From positions 1 to 33,765 of the forward strand of contig JAQBPB010000108.1 of NCBI GenBank assembly GCA_028287745.1: a stretch of 33,765 bases of DNA, given 5' to 3'. Under the pieces are notes generated by a model. The model was not told the DNA's origin, did not search any database, and worked only from the letters and a program-made list of their open reading frames with translations. Below, in pieces: positions 1-9,023 of this stretch (positions are counted from its first letter, which is position 1; each line of letters opens with the position of its first letter). The DNA is from Chloroflexota bacterium (GTDB lineage Bacteria; Chloroflexota; Chloroflexia; Chloroheliales; Chloroheliaceae). A program made the translations under genes and the position numbers.

Positions 1-1651
1 AATCCCTGGTGCTGTCGTAATTCTCGATGTAGGCCAGGTGCCTGGCCCCTTTATTGTCTATGATTAGCGAGGGGCCCTGGTCTATATTGACTCCGGCGCT
101 GGTGCTGGTCCAGGGAGTGGCCGCGCTAACCGTTTCGACCGCGCCCCAACTCCCGCCGCTCTTGCTCCGGGCCAGGATTTTCGGGGTGTTATTGGCCTCC
201 GAAATCCAGGCGACCGTTATTGAGCCGTCCACCGGCGAGATTGCCAGGGCCGGGTGATTGGCGCTTCCGGCGGTATCCAGTTGAATGGGATTCCCTTGCA
301 TGGTAAAAGAGCCCCTGGCTGGTTCATAACTAAAGGCCCGGTAACTTATGTGATTGTCGCGGGACCAGTAGGCCAGGTGTACCACTTTTTTAAGGTCTAT
401 CATTCCGGAAAGGCCGCTGGTGCCGACATAATCCCCTGGTATGGTCGGGTTGCCCCTGGAAATAATGAAAGGCGGCTTAAAAGTGTTGGTGGAAATGTCA
501 AAAACGTAATCCTTAATGTTACCCGCGTTTGTATTCATTAAGACATGAATAGTACTTTCCCCGTCATAAACCGTATCTACCGAAATCGCCAATTCACCTT
601 CCATTACCTGGCTAGAGTTCCAGCTTGAATTACTCGAAGGCAGCCCGGTGCCGGTTGTCCAGTAAGCTTTAATAATTGGAGAGCGCTGGCCCAGGTAGCC
701 AAAAATATAAACCCGGTCATCCCTGGTACGGACCAGTTGATGCGGAATGTTATCCGAACCGCCCAGCCCAACCGGGAAAGAAGCCTGCGTATAGGTATTA
801 CCGGGTCCGGGTGGGGTTGGCGTAGGAGGCGGCGGCGGCGTAGGAGGCGGGTCAGTAGTGGTGCCGGGCGGCGTTGTTATTTGGACGGTAGGCGTAGGTG
901 GCGGGTTAGTGGTGGTGCTTTTGAGCTTAAAAGTCGCCACAACCCCGTTCCAGGTTGCCGGACTGGCCCAGTTAAGGCTGGCCCCAAAACCATTCTGAGC
1001 CTGGACAAACTGCTCCAGGGTTACTAAAGGTTCGATGGTGCCTTTGGTCTGGCTTTGAAGCATCGTAAAGCCCGGCCCGGCTGAGGCATCCACAACCCCG
1101 GCCTCCTGGTGAAGAAACGCACCAAAAATAAGTTCTTCCGCCTGGGAAGTTGCCGGTGTAGGGCCGGTGCTAGCCAGGGTGCCGGTGCCGCTGGCGCCCC
1201 GGACCTGGTCCAGTGGCCCGCCGGTTTCTATACCACTGTATTCATGAGCGGCAATCGTTATATAGGCTGGCTCATTGGCGGAAGTGGCGGTAATAGTAAA
1301 ATTAGCACCCCCGGTTACATTGGGAGCGTACCAGATGCTAACAGCGTGCTTACCGGCCGGGGTAGCCGGGTTGGCAACGGCTTTAAGATATTTATTGCCA
1401 GCACTATCGGTAACGGCGGCAATATCGGCGGTGCCGCTGGAATACGCCGAAACCGCTACAACCAGTAAATTGCCATTTATTACGGCCTGGTTTAACGAAA
1501 CTACCTGGTTCATCACAAAAGTATCCGATGCCGCCAGGTTACTTTGCTGGTAATTGCTTGCTGCGGACATAGTTATTACGCTGTTATAGTTAAGAGCAGC
1601 AAGGGTAAATGAGGCAAAGATTAGTACCAGCAGGAATTGCTGTTTTCTCAA
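1..1651 (-). CDS. Large secreted beta-rich surface protein (C-terminus outside the window)
   Basis: The minus strand is open from a TTG codon at 1651 to the window edge, giving 550 codons with no stop. The TTG start is chosen because GGGGAGG lies 7 bases upstream and the following residues form a signal peptide (a basic start, then a hydrophobic stretch to about residue 20). Residues about 40-245 look like a beta-sandwich domain common in bacterial surface proteins, with motifs such as VTDSAGNKY and AAHEYSG. Residues about 246-285 are a Pro/Thr-rich linker. From about 290 onward, repeated patterns such as VHLAYWSRD, TVAWISEA and RHLAYIEN suggest a sialidase-like beta-propeller. The protein is probably exported and attached to or released from the cell surface. 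No catalytic residues could be assigned, so enzymatic function is unknown. Confidence 0.8.
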   Translation of the reverse strand, partial: MRKQQFLLVLIFASFTLAALNYNSVITMSAASNYQQSNLAASDTFVMNQVVSLNQAVINGNLLVVAVSAYSSGTADIAAVTDSAGNKYLKAVANPATPAGKHAVSIWYAPNVTGGANFTITATSANEPAYITIAAHEYSGIETGGPLDQVRGASGTGTLASTGPTPATSQAEELIFGAFLHQEAGVVDASAGPGFTMLQSQTKGTIEPLVTLEQFVQAQNGFGASLNWASPATWNGVVATFKLKSTTTNPPPTPTVQITTPPGTTTDPPPTPPPPPTPTPPGPGNTYTQASFPVGLGGSDNIPHQLVRTRDDRVYIFGYLGQRSPIIKAYWTTGTGLPSSNSSWNSSQVMEGELAISVDTVYDGESTIHVLMNTNAGNIKDYVFDISTNTFKPPFIISRGNPTIPGDYVGTSGLSGMIDLKKVVHLAYWSRDNHISYRAFSYEPARGSFTMQGNPIQLDTAGSANHPALAISPVDGSITVAWISEANNTPKILARSKSGGSWGAVETVSAATPWTSTSAGVNIDQGPSLIIDNKGARHLAYIENYDSTRD

Positions 1652-1920
1652 TATATAACCTCCCCAATATCAGTGAGAGCCTTGGACCGGAAATCTTTGA
1701 GCAAAAGGGAAAAGACCAACCCTGTTGGAACTCAAGCTGTTTCTAAAATTTAAATCCTATAACTGTTCAGGCGTATTTTTAGGCCGAATGCAGACCGCCC
1801 AATCATGTGGACAGGGTTGTATTAATAACGTGGTTGATATAAAAACCAGGCGAAACTATTGAGCTTCTCCCGGTTCAGAGTTTAAACTTGCTTTGCAAGA
1901 TTTTATTCAAGAAAAATAGA

Positions 1921-2154
1921 CTAGGACCAGCCAATATTCAGGCTTTCAGGCACTATCCCGATTCCTTGCGCCTCCACTTCCAATTCACTTCCCGGACATA
2001 CGGTGCTAAGCCTGGTGGCCTGGTCCGGTTTAAGTAAAAAGATTACATATTGTTTAACCAGCTCACCATTCACCCTGACCCCATCTTGCATTACCAGGGC
2101 GGGAAGATTAGTGTTGGAAGTTATAAGCCGGTCAAATCTGCCCTGAAATGTCAT
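1921..2154 (-). CDS. Small hypothetical protein, 77 residues
   Basis: I do not recognise this family. The ATG at 2154 is preferred over in-frame upstream codons because AAGGAG lies 9 bases before it; the upstream extension lacks such a site. The 77-residue product starts MTFQGRFDRL, has no signal peptide or membrane segment, and alternates hydrophobic and polar residues as in a small beta-barrel or sandwich (for example VKQYVIFLL and ELEVEAQGIGIV). It lies 131 bases downstream of the hybrid kinase gene on the same strand and could be co-transcribed with it, but no functional link is shown. Confidence 0.6.
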   Translation of the reverse strand: MTFQGRFDRLITSNTNLPALVMQDGVRVNGELVKQYVIFLLKPDQATRLSTVCPGSELEVEAQGIGIVPESLNIGWS

Positions 2155-2285
2155 TTTAATAATCTCCTTTTTAATAAAGGAAGGAGGCTCTCTCAGAAAA
2201 TACCGTATAGCTAAGAGAATAGAACTATGATCCAAAAATAGCATGAAAATCATAGATAGGAGCGTGAACTTATTTTCATTAGTTT

Positions 2286-4193
2286 TTACCCAATCGGCCC
2301 CGCCAACAACGCCTTGATTTTGCCAATTAACTGCTGCATGTTATACGGCTTCTGCAGGAATTCGACCTCGGAACCGAATGCCGCGATCTCGACATCAGCG
2401 TATCCAGAGATAAATAATACTTTGAGGCCGGGGTAGATTTGCTTTAATTTGTCAACCAGTTCCAGCCCGCTCATATCCGGCATTCTCACATCCGTGATTA
2501 TCAGCCTGATTGCCCTGGGGTTCTCGCTGAGCGCCTTGATCGCCGAGAGGCCATTGGCAGCTTCGATTGTCTCAAAGCCGTTCATCTCAAGTAATTCCCG
2601 GGTTACTGCCCGCACCATCGCTTCGTCTTCCACCAACAACACGGTCTCCCTGTTACCTGTGCTGCCTTCGCCCGGCCTTGCTATATTCGCCGCGTCCGGT
2701 GTTCCGTTGGAATGGCAGGCTGGCAGGTACACTCTGAAAGTTGTACCTGCACCGACCTGGCTGGTAACCCAGAGGTGGCCCTTGCTCTGGCGGATAATGC
2801 CGTAGACAGTAGAAAGCCCCAAACCGGTGCCTTTACCGACCGGTTTAGTGGTATAGAACGGTTCGAAAATGTGCTGCTTCGTTTCAGCATCAAAACCTGA
2901 ACCGGTGTCGCTGACCGCCAGCATAACGTAATCGCCTGGCGGGGCATCCAGGTGCAGGGCTTCGATTTCGGCCTGGTTCAGTGTTACATTGTGGGTTTCA
3001 ATATTTAATTCTCCACCCTGGGGCATGGCGTCGCGGGCATTGATTGTCAGGTTCATGATAACCTGGTCTAGCTGGCCCGGGTCAATTTCTACAGAGTGCA
3101 GGGCCGGGTCCAGATAGGTGTTAAATTTAATATTTTCACCGATAACGGCTTGCAGCAGGTTCTGAATACCGGAAATCACTTCGTTTAGATTGATAATCTT
3201 TGGTTGTAGCAGCTGTTTGCGGCTGACGGCCAGCAACTGTGAGATAAGCGTCGCTGACCGCTCGCAGCCGTTCTTAATCTCCTGGACATAATTTTCCAAT
3301 TGCGGATTGGTCTGGTCTTGTTGCAGTTTGAGCAAAGCCAGTTCGGTGTAACCCATAATACCGGTAAGCAGGTTATTAAAGTCGTGGGCGATACCACCGG
3401 CCAACCGGCCTACTGCCTCCATCTTTTGAGCCTGGCGCAGGTCCTCCTCGCTTTGCCGCAGAGCTGCTTCGGCCAGCTTGCGCTGAGTTATTTCCATTCT
3501 CAAAACTTCATTACTTGCTTCAAGTTCTCTGGTCCGTTCCAGCACGCGTTGCTCAAGCTCTAGATTCAATTCCTGTATAACTTCTTTGGCCTCTTTAAGC
3601 TCCTGGGTTTCAACAACTTGCAAGTTGCCGTGTCGCCTGGCTACGGCAAACTGGTGGGTATGCAAGGCATCCAGGATGTCACTTGCTGCACTGACACCGG
3701 CCTGCAAGTTGCACATTATGATAAGGCGCTGGTTGGCAATCAGCTCATTAAGCTCTGCCTCGAATTTATGAAAGTCCTGTCTATCCGTCATTAGAAGCCA
3801 GGTAGTCTCCCCGTTATGCCTCATCCCGGCATAGTTATGGCTCAGAGCTTTAGCAAGTTTCTTTTTGGCCTGTTTAATGGTTTTACGCAGGTCGTAGGTA
3901 CCACCGGGGAAGAACCATTCATTATGTGGAATTAATTCTATACTTTGCCGGGCCAGGTATTCTTCCAGGTTCGGAATAGCCTGCCGCAAAGTGCCCCAGG
4001 CTTCTTCCTCTGTAATAGGTTCAGAAACGACCCACACGCAGAATTCGTTATTTTCCAAACCGGCCTTGAAATAGGGTATCAAGGAATCAAATAGGTCCTG
4101 TTTGGTCTCGTAGAAGTAGCAGAAGTGCGTTCCCCAGGCTACATCGCCAACGGAACTGATACCCGTTTTTCTCAGCTCAGAATTTGGTGTCAT
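2286..4193 (-). CDS. MEDS-domain hybrid sensor histidine kinase with C-terminal receiver
   Basis: The 635-residue cytoplasmic protein has no membrane segment. Residues about 17-190 match the MEDS (DcmR-like) sensory domain, starting WGTHFCYFYET. A coiled-coil (about 195-258) leads into HisKA with the phosphorylated His270 in GGIAHDFNNLL. The HATPase domain has the N box (NLTINARDAM, 381-390), the G1 box (DTGSG, 429-433) and the G2 box (GKGTGLGL, 453-460). The C-terminal receiver (about 517-632) keeps the acidic pocket (E522, D523), phospho-acceptor D568, S596 and K615. A start 10 codons upstream is possible, but only the ATG at 4193 has a ribosome site (AGAGG, 8-9 bases away). The expected role is sensing a small ligand and phosphorelay. 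No separate DNA-binding response regulator is adjacent, so its output partner is unknown. Confidence 0.92.
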   Translation of the reverse strand: MTPNSELRKTGISSVGDVAWGTHFCYFYETKQDLFDSLIPYFKAGLENNEFCVWVVSEPITEEEAWGTLRQAIPNLEEYLARQSIELIPHNEWFFPGGTYDLRKTIKQAKKKLAKALSHNYAGMRHNGETTWLLMTDRQDFHKFEAELNELIANQRLIIMCNLQAGVSAASDILDALHTHQFAVARRHGNLQVVETQELKEAKEVIQELNLELEQRVLERTRELEASNEVLRMEITQRKLAEAALRQSEEDLRQAQKMEAVGRLAGGIAHDFNNLLTGIMGYTELALLKLQQDQTNPQLENYVQEIKNGCERSATLISQLLAVSRKQLLQPKIINLNEVISGIQNLLQAVIGENIKFNTYLDPALHSVEIDPGQLDQVIMNLTINARDAMPQGGELNIETHNVTLNQAEIEALHLDAPPGDYVMLAVSDTGSGFDAETKQHIFEPFYTTKPVGKGTGLGLSTVYGIIRQSKGHLWVTSQVGAGTTFRVYLPACHSNGTPDAANIARPGEGSTGNRETVLLVEDEAMVRAVTRELLEMNGFETIEAANGLSAIKALSENPRAIRLIITDVRMPDMSGLELVDKLKQIYPGLKVLFISGYADVEIAAFGSEVEFLQKPYNMQQLIGKIKALLAGPIG

Positions 4194-4780
4194 GGTGGTA
4201 TCCTCTTGAACTAAAAGCCTCATCCAGTTAGTTTCCAGGTTTCCACATAATTAAATAAATAGGCAGACCAACTGAGTATCTTCTAAACAAGATATTTAAA
4301 CAGTACCTTAAATTTAATCAAGAATTAGGCCATTGATCGGGATAATCAGGTTGAGTAAGCGGTAGAGAGCAAAAAGAAATTTTCTGAAATTAAAGATAAA
4401 ACCAGTGATTTTCTAACTCGTGGAGATAAATCCCACATAAAACTTCTTTTGAAGTCATTTTACTTTAAAGTTTTAGATAACCTTTAGAGTAAATAGATTT
4501 TTTGTAATGTTGTTGCAATGAGAAAGGTGTAATCTATACATTACTAATGTCAAAGTCAAGGGCTTGTAAATTCTTTGAAATCTAATTTTGGTAAAAGAAA
4601 AAGTAGTTTGTTAGCGAATAGACGGACTATTCTTAATTACCCCTGACAGTAAAAATATTTCCTGTACAACTTATTGCTTTCTATCATTATAACTTGTCTC
4701 ATTAAGATACTTTACAGCCGGGTCTTACAATAAAAGGCTGTTTTAAAAGGGTTGGTTTCAAAAAAGGGCGGGTAAAAGGT
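4194..4780. other. Divergent intergenic region, no gene seen
   Basis: This 587-base AT-rich stretch separates the minus-strand kinase from the plus-strand STAND regulator, so it should hold both promoters. I see no convincing small ORF, RNA gene, terminator or repeat, and no promoter box clear enough to name. Confidence 0.6.
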
Positions 4781-7468
4781 TTGGAAGAAAATAATTATAC
4801 TTTTCTCCTTATTAATATTAAAAATGGTTCCAGTTTGTGGGAGAAGGCTCCACAACGGGCGCAGCAATCTATTGTTCGCTATGACGGTATACTTAAAGAA
4901 ATTATTGCCTTTCATGGTGGAAAGGTTTTTAAAATTATTGATCATTCCACTTATGCTATTTTTTCTGAGCCAAAACAGGCATGGCGGGCTAGCCTCGCCT
5001 GCCAACAGGCCCTATTTCAGCAGAAGTGGGAACAAGAACTGTCTTCCCTAAAAGTGGCAATGGCACTACATTGCGGGCCGGGACTAAAACAGGCCGATGA
5101 CTATCAAGGGGCAGTGTTCAACCAGGGATTGGCTCTTTTGGAAGCCGCCCATGGCGGGCAAATCCTGGCATCCCAGGCGGTCCGGGATTTATTGTGGGAT
5201 GGCCTGGATGAACCTCTTGAAATGATTGATTTAGGCTGTCACCGGCTTAAGGATTTAACTGAAAGCAAAAACATTTATCAGGTCTGGCAGCCCGATTTGC
5301 CAACCGATTTCCCACCGCCACTAACCCTGGATATTATTCCCCATAATTTGCCTGTCTTGCAGTATTTTCTGGTGGGTCGAGATCAAGAACAAAAAAAAAT
5401 AGACACTATGCTTCATCAGCCCGGAAACCGTTTAGTGACACTGACCGGTCCCGGCGGCGTCGGCAAAACTCGTCTTGGTCTCCAGGTTGCCGCCAATATG
5501 GCTCAAAGCTTTCCGGATGGGGTTTTTTTTCTTGACTTGTCCACCTATATTAATAAAGACCAGGTTATCCTGGCCCTGGCCCAGGTACTCAATATTGAGG
5601 AAAGCTTAAATTATAAGATGCAGGAGGAGATTAAGCAGCAGCTCAAGACCCGTCAGGTCCTTCTATTGATGGATAATTTTGAAAATGTGCTGGAAGCGCG
5701 GTACTTTATAAATTGGCTGCTGGAAACTTCCAGCGGTTTAAAGATAATAATAACCAGCCGCCAGCCTTTGCAACTCTTTGGAGAGCATGAATTCCTGGTC
5801 CCACCGCTGGCCCTGCCTGACTTCAGCAACTTACCGCCCCTGAATGAAATCATAAAATATCCGGCGCTGGAGCTTTTTGTACAGAAGGCTCGTGCGCAAG
5901 TTCCCACTTTTAATCTTACTGCCGAAAACAGCCCCATCATAGCCGAAATTTGTTGCCGGTTGGATGGGTTGCCCCTGGGAATTGAGCTTGTCGCCCCCAA
6001 AGTAGCATCTATCAGCCCGGCCGAAATTCTCGAAAATTTAAAGGCTGGCATGAGCTGGTTAGACACTAATTCGCCTGACTTGCCGCGCCGCCAACAAACT
6101 CTCTGGAACACTATCAGCTGGGGCTATAACTTACTTGCCCCCCAGGAGCGCCTTTTATTCAACCGCCTGGCAGTCTTTTCCGGTGAGTTCTCCTTTGAGG
6201 CTGTCGAGGACATTTGCTGCGTCAGGGGTAACGACCCTGAAAACCTGGAATTTGATACTGAACTTGTGCTTGGCTCGTTGGAAAGTGCAAATTTTGTAAA
6301 GCGCACTCAAAACCCCTCTAATGGATTGCGCTTTAAAATGCTTGAGACTCTCCGGGAGTATGCCCTGGAGCAGTTAGAAATAGCAGGGGAAGCTTATACT
6401 TTCCGTCTAAGGCACGTTATCTATTACCAGAAAATGACGGAAGAGTGGAAAGGGTTATCAAAAGAACTGGGTCAGTTAAAGTGGCTGGAATTGTTAGAAC
6501 TCGAACACTCTAATATTCAGGCGGCGCTGGCCTTTGGCCTGAAGCACGAAGACCCAGAGCTTTTTAACCTTGTCCTTTGCATGGCCGGTAATTTGCAAAA
6601 ATTCTGGTTAGTTAAGGGTTATACAAGCCTGGCAAGCAAATGGTTGGAGGCTATTTTAGCCCTTGCCGAGCCCTTCAAACTAACTTGTAATCCCCACTTT
6701 CTGGCTAAAACCCTCAAAGCGGCTGGCGTTGTGGCGGCTGTGCAAGGAAATAACACCCAGGCCGAAACCTGGTTAAAGGAGGCTCTGACCATCTATCACC
6801 AGATAAATAATCTGGATGGCATAGCAGACGCCTTAAATAACCTGGGAAACATCGCCCTGGGCCAGGGTAATTATTATCAGGCAAAGGCTATTCTAGAGGA
6901 ATGCCTTCTCCTCAGGAGAAAACAAAATAATCGCCAGGGAATCTGCTCTACTTTAAACAATTTGGGGATAATAGCTAACTGCCAGGGAGATTTCTCGAAG
7001 GCTGAGATACATTTGCAAGAGGCCATATCGCTGGCCTGCGAGATTGAAGATAAACTGTCAGAGGCTTATGCCCTATTTAACCTTGGTCAGTCCTATTTAT
7101 TCCAGCAGAGAATAGCCCCAGGGTTCAGGTTTTTGCGGCAAAGTTTGGAAATTAATATAAATTTGGGCAATAAAACAGACATCGCGGAATGCCTGGCTGG
7201 CCTGGGGGTGGTCGCAGTACTTTACAAGCAGCCATTCCGGGCGGTCCAGTTTTACAGCCTAGCTTCTCACCTGCAGGAGGAAACCGGCCTGCCGGTTGAT
7301 CCGGTGTACCAGGCCCTTTTTGACCGCTACTGGGCGGCCGCCCGGAACCAGCTTGATGAAAAAGGCTTTGAACAGGCCTTCCGGGAGGGGCAGGCCATGT
7401 CTGTGGAAGAAGCTCTAGCCCTGATCCTTGACCTTGCAGCGAATGCTCTAATTGAGGAGGGCCAGTGA
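4781..7468 (+). CDS. Degenerate adenylate-cyclase-like / STAND NTPase / TPR regulator
   Basis: The 895-residue protein starts at TTG 4781, the only plausible start after an in-frame stop at 4703-4705; its ribosome site is weak. Residues about 5-170 align with class III nucleotide cyclases, including the late motif AAHGGQILASQAV. The first metal-binding Asp is replaced by Asn12 (LLINIKNGS where FTDIEGS is usual), and the usual NRAARL motif reads NQGLALL, so catalysis is probably lost. The STAND ATPase follows, with Walker A GPGGVGKT (223-230), Walker B LLLMDN (D298), ITSRQ and the GLPL motif near 396. From about 640 there are TPR-like repeats (ADALNNLGNIALGQGNY, STLNNLGIIANCQGDF). Relatives often end in a LuxR HTH just after a sequence like REGQAMSVEEAL; this one stops there. 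It likely senses or scaffolds through protein contacts. Confidence 0.88.
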   Translation: MEENNYTFLLINIKNGSSLWEKAPQRAQQSIVRYDGILKEIIAFHGGKVFKIIDHSTYAIFSEPKQAWRASLACQQALFQQKWEQELSSLKVAMALHCGPGLKQADDYQGAVFNQGLALLEAAHGGQILASQAVRDLLWDGLDEPLEMIDLGCHRLKDLTESKNIYQVWQPDLPTDFPPPLTLDIIPHNLPVLQYFLVGRDQEQKKIDTMLHQPGNRLVTLTGPGGVGKTRLGLQVAANMAQSFPDGVFFLDLSTYINKDQVILALAQVLNIEESLNYKMQEEIKQQLKTRQVLLLMDNFENVLEARYFINWLLETSSGLKIIITSRQPLQLFGEHEFLVPPLALPDFSNLPPLNEIIKYPALELFVQKARAQVPTFNLTAENSPIIAEICCRLDGLPLGIELVAPKVASISPAEILENLKAGMSWLDTNSPDLPRRQQTLWNTISWGYNLLAPQERLLFNRLAVFSGEFSFEAVEDICCVRGNDPENLEFDTELVLGSLESANFVKRTQNPSNGLRFKMLETLREYALEQLEIAGEAYTFRLRHVIYYQKMTEEWKGLSKELGQLKWLELLELEHSNIQAALAFGLKHEDPELFNLVLCMAGNLQKFWLVKGYTSLASKWLEAILALAEPFKLTCNPHFLAKTLKAAGVVAAVQGNNTQAETWLKEALTIYHQINNLDGIADALNNLGNIALGQGNYYQAKAILEECLLLRRKQNNRQGICSTLNNLGIIANCQGDFSKAEIHLQEAISLACEIEDKLSEAYALFNLGQSYLFQQRIAPGFRFLRQSLEININLGNKTDIAECLAGLGVVAVLYKQPFRAVQFYSLASHLQEETGLPVDPVYQALFDRYWAAARNQLDEKGFEQAFREGQAMSVEEALALILDLAANALIEEGQ

Positions 7469-7517
7469 TCGCTAATCTGAATGCGCTAGCCGGTCAGGGG
7501 AAGGCCGCGCGGCTGGC

Positions 7518-7616
7518 GGTAGTGTTGCAAAAATAATTGAAGCTATCAATTCACGGGGCTTCTTCATTTTATCGCCCTACTACAAATTGTGCTTTGGGAA
7601 TTTTTGCAACACTACC
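7518..7616. mobile_element. 99-bp MITE-like element with IS6-family-like inverted ends
   Basis: Positions 7518-7534 (GGTAGTGTTGCAAAAAT) are the exact reverse complement of 7600-7616. The ends resemble IS6-family termini such as the IS26 end GGCACTGTTGCAAA. The 65-base interior has no ORF; it contains a small hairpin at 7535-7551 (AATTGA/TCAATT). Flanking 8-mers (7510-7517 and 7617-7624) do not match, so no target duplication is visible. It lies between convergent genes, so it might also, or instead, act as a transcription barrier, although its loop is too long for a classic terminator. Confidence 0.5.
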
Positions 7617-7633
7617 ACAACCCCCCTGTTAGT

Positions 7634-8581
7634 TTAAGGCACCTTAATACTGGAAACAGTGAAGGGTGCGGCCGGTGCAGACCTGAAGAATTGAGAGTTG
7701 ACGACCAGCAATCGCCCTTTAGCCAGGGCAATCGTTGTAGGCGAATCGAAAGACGGGTCACTCGTTTCTTTGAGTACCCTGCCACGCTTGAAATCTTCGC
7801 TAAGCTTAATTTTGGTAATCAACTGGTTGGAATTGCGTACCACATACAGTATATTTCCCCGTAATAGTAAGCCATCGCCATTTTTAACCGTCACATCGGG
7901 TCCACCCAGGCCAATCTCTCTTACTTTTTTAGTATCCACCTCGATTCTGAAGAGCTTACCGGTATTTGACTGAACTACAACCAGGTATTCGCCCTCCTCA
8001 GCAGTTTCAATGCCGTTGACATTGAAGCCTGTTGTATAAACCAGGGGGGTGTTGGTGAAGTTGAGCCATTCTTCGAAATGGTACTGGCCCGCCTTATCGG
8101 CCTTTACCCGGTACAGTACCGGGGAAACTGAGTCAGTGAAATAAGCCGTTCCGTCCGGGGTTACGATGACATCATTTACAAAGGAAGTTGGAAGGCGCGA
8201 GGAGGTAAAGGAAGCTATAAGTTTTTTGGTAGGGATATCGTAAACGAACATTTTCCCGGTGGCACCACCGGAAATGAATAGATGTCCTTTTCGACTCACC
8301 TTCATACCGGTGGCGGAGGTGCGCCCATCCTGCCCGCCCGGCAGGAAGACCGTGGTGACTTCCTTATCAAGGTCTCCCTTAAAGATTGTTCCGTTTGCGG
8401 AGCTGCTGACATAAAAGTTATCGGTGCCTTTCTGGTAAGCAACTCCTTCCGGAAAGATGTTTTCCCCGGGCAAGATATAACGCATTAGTCTGGCAGCTTG
8501 TGTCTCCTGGATAGTCGAGAAAAACAGGCTTAGTGCCAGTAACAGGATGAGAAAGGGTCCCAAAAGTTTATTTTTACCCAC
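7634..8581 (-). CDS. Secreted SMP-30/gluconolactonase-like beta-propeller protein
   Basis: The 315-residue protein starts at GTG 8581 with AAGGAGAG 5 bases upstream. A signal peptide covers about residues 1-29 (hydrophobic core, then TQAA as likely cleavage region). The rest has repeated propeller-type strands: FPEGVAYQKGTDNFYVSS, NDVIVTPDGTAYFTDS, NGIETAEEGEYLVVV, KNGDGLLLRGNILYVV. These resemble the SMP-30/gluconolactonase/LRE family, in which metal-binding acidic and Asn residues sit in equivalent loops (FVNDV, VNGIE, KNGDG). It is probably exported and may hydrolyse a lactone or bind a ligand; substrate unknown. It is convergent with the STAND gene and appears monocistronic. Confidence 0.75.
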   Translation of the reverse strand: MGKNKLLGPFLILLLALSLFFSTIQETQAARLMRYILPGENIFPEGVAYQKGTDNFYVSSSANGTIFKGDLDKEVTTVFLPGGQDGRTSATGMKVSRKGHLFISGGATGKMFVYDIPTKKLIASFTSSRLPTSFVNDVIVTPDGTAYFTDSVSPVLYRVKADKAGQYHFEEWLNFTNTPLVYTTGFNVNGIETAEEGEYLVVVQSNTGKLFRIEVDTKKVREIGLGGPDVTVKNGDGLLLRGNILYVVRNSNQLITKIKLSEDFKRGRVLKETSDPSFDSPTTIALAKGRLLVVNSQFFRSAPAAPFTVSSIKVP

Positions 8582-8690
8582 TTAAACTCTCCTTATGAAG
8601 TTATCTGATATGTAACAGGGTTCCCCTTAAAGGGATGCAGGGAAAGAACAGGCATTGCGCCTGATTTACCTTTCCACCAGGTGTGGGGTT

Positions 8691-8722
8691 GGTTAACTGA
8701 ATTGAAAAGGTTAACTGAATTG
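8691..8722. repeat. Direct repeat, 14 bp twice
   Basis: GGTTAACTGAATTG occurs at 8691-8704 and 8709-8722 upstream of the minus-strand SMP-30-like gene. It contains the palindrome GTTAAC. It could be a paired operator or a chance local duplication. Confidence 0.5.
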
Positions 8723-8812
8723 GTTGGTAAACTATGGTTTTGCGTTAGTTGGATAGCTGATATAAGTTACGGTAATTGAGAAGTTTTGGAACATTAAACT
8801 CTTTTAACACAG

Positions 8813-8849
8813 CTGCCTATCCTTTAAGTATATCTGCCTATCCTTTAAG
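8813..8849. repeat. Direct repeat, 16 bp twice, 21-bp period
   Basis: CTGCCTATCCTTTAAG occurs at 8813-8828 and 8834-8849, separated by 5 bases. A period of two helical turns is compatible with a paired protein-binding site in the promoter region between the SMP-30-like gene and the hydrolase gene. Confidence 0.5.
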
Positions 8850-8867
8850 GTCCACGAAGTAAAGAAT

Positions 8868-9023
8868 TCAATACCGGGGCCACACTTTGCCATTCTGCTT
8901 TAGCAATATGTAGAAATGTAAATTAGCGCTCTCCTTAATCAGGTCGGGACTTGTCCGGTATTTAGTGTAAGCATCAGGCGGCCAGTTGCCTGTGGTTTGA
9001 CCAGGGCCAGCCTTGACCTCCAT
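8868..9023 (-). CDS. Possible small ORF or gene remnant, 51 residues
   Basis: An ATG at 9023 with GGAG 9 bases upstream opens a 51-codon frame ending in TGA at 8868-8870. The product has a protein-like composition (EVKAGPGQTTGNWPPDAYT, then KESANLHFYILLKQNGKVWP) with several aromatic and Gly/Pro residues. It lies in an otherwise empty 580-base gap. I do not recognise it. It may be a true small protein or the tail of a decayed gene, since an in-frame stop lies only a few codons upstream of the ATG. Confidence 0.35.
   Translation of the reverse strand: MEVKAGPGQTTGNWPPDAYTKYRTSPDLIKESANLHFYILLKQNGKVWPRY

Noticed and set aside
737..1027. Plus-strand Arg-rich reading frame
   Set aside because: It is the antisense of the Pro/Thr-rich linker and surrounding parts of the minus-strand surface protein, which has a signal peptide, a ribosome site and an uninterrupted frame.
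4212..4225. Sequence AAAGCCTCATCC shared with 19644-19655 upstream of the GH113-like gene
   Set aside because: A 12-base match is expected many times by chance in 33 kb when both strands are compared, and its distance from the start codons differs.
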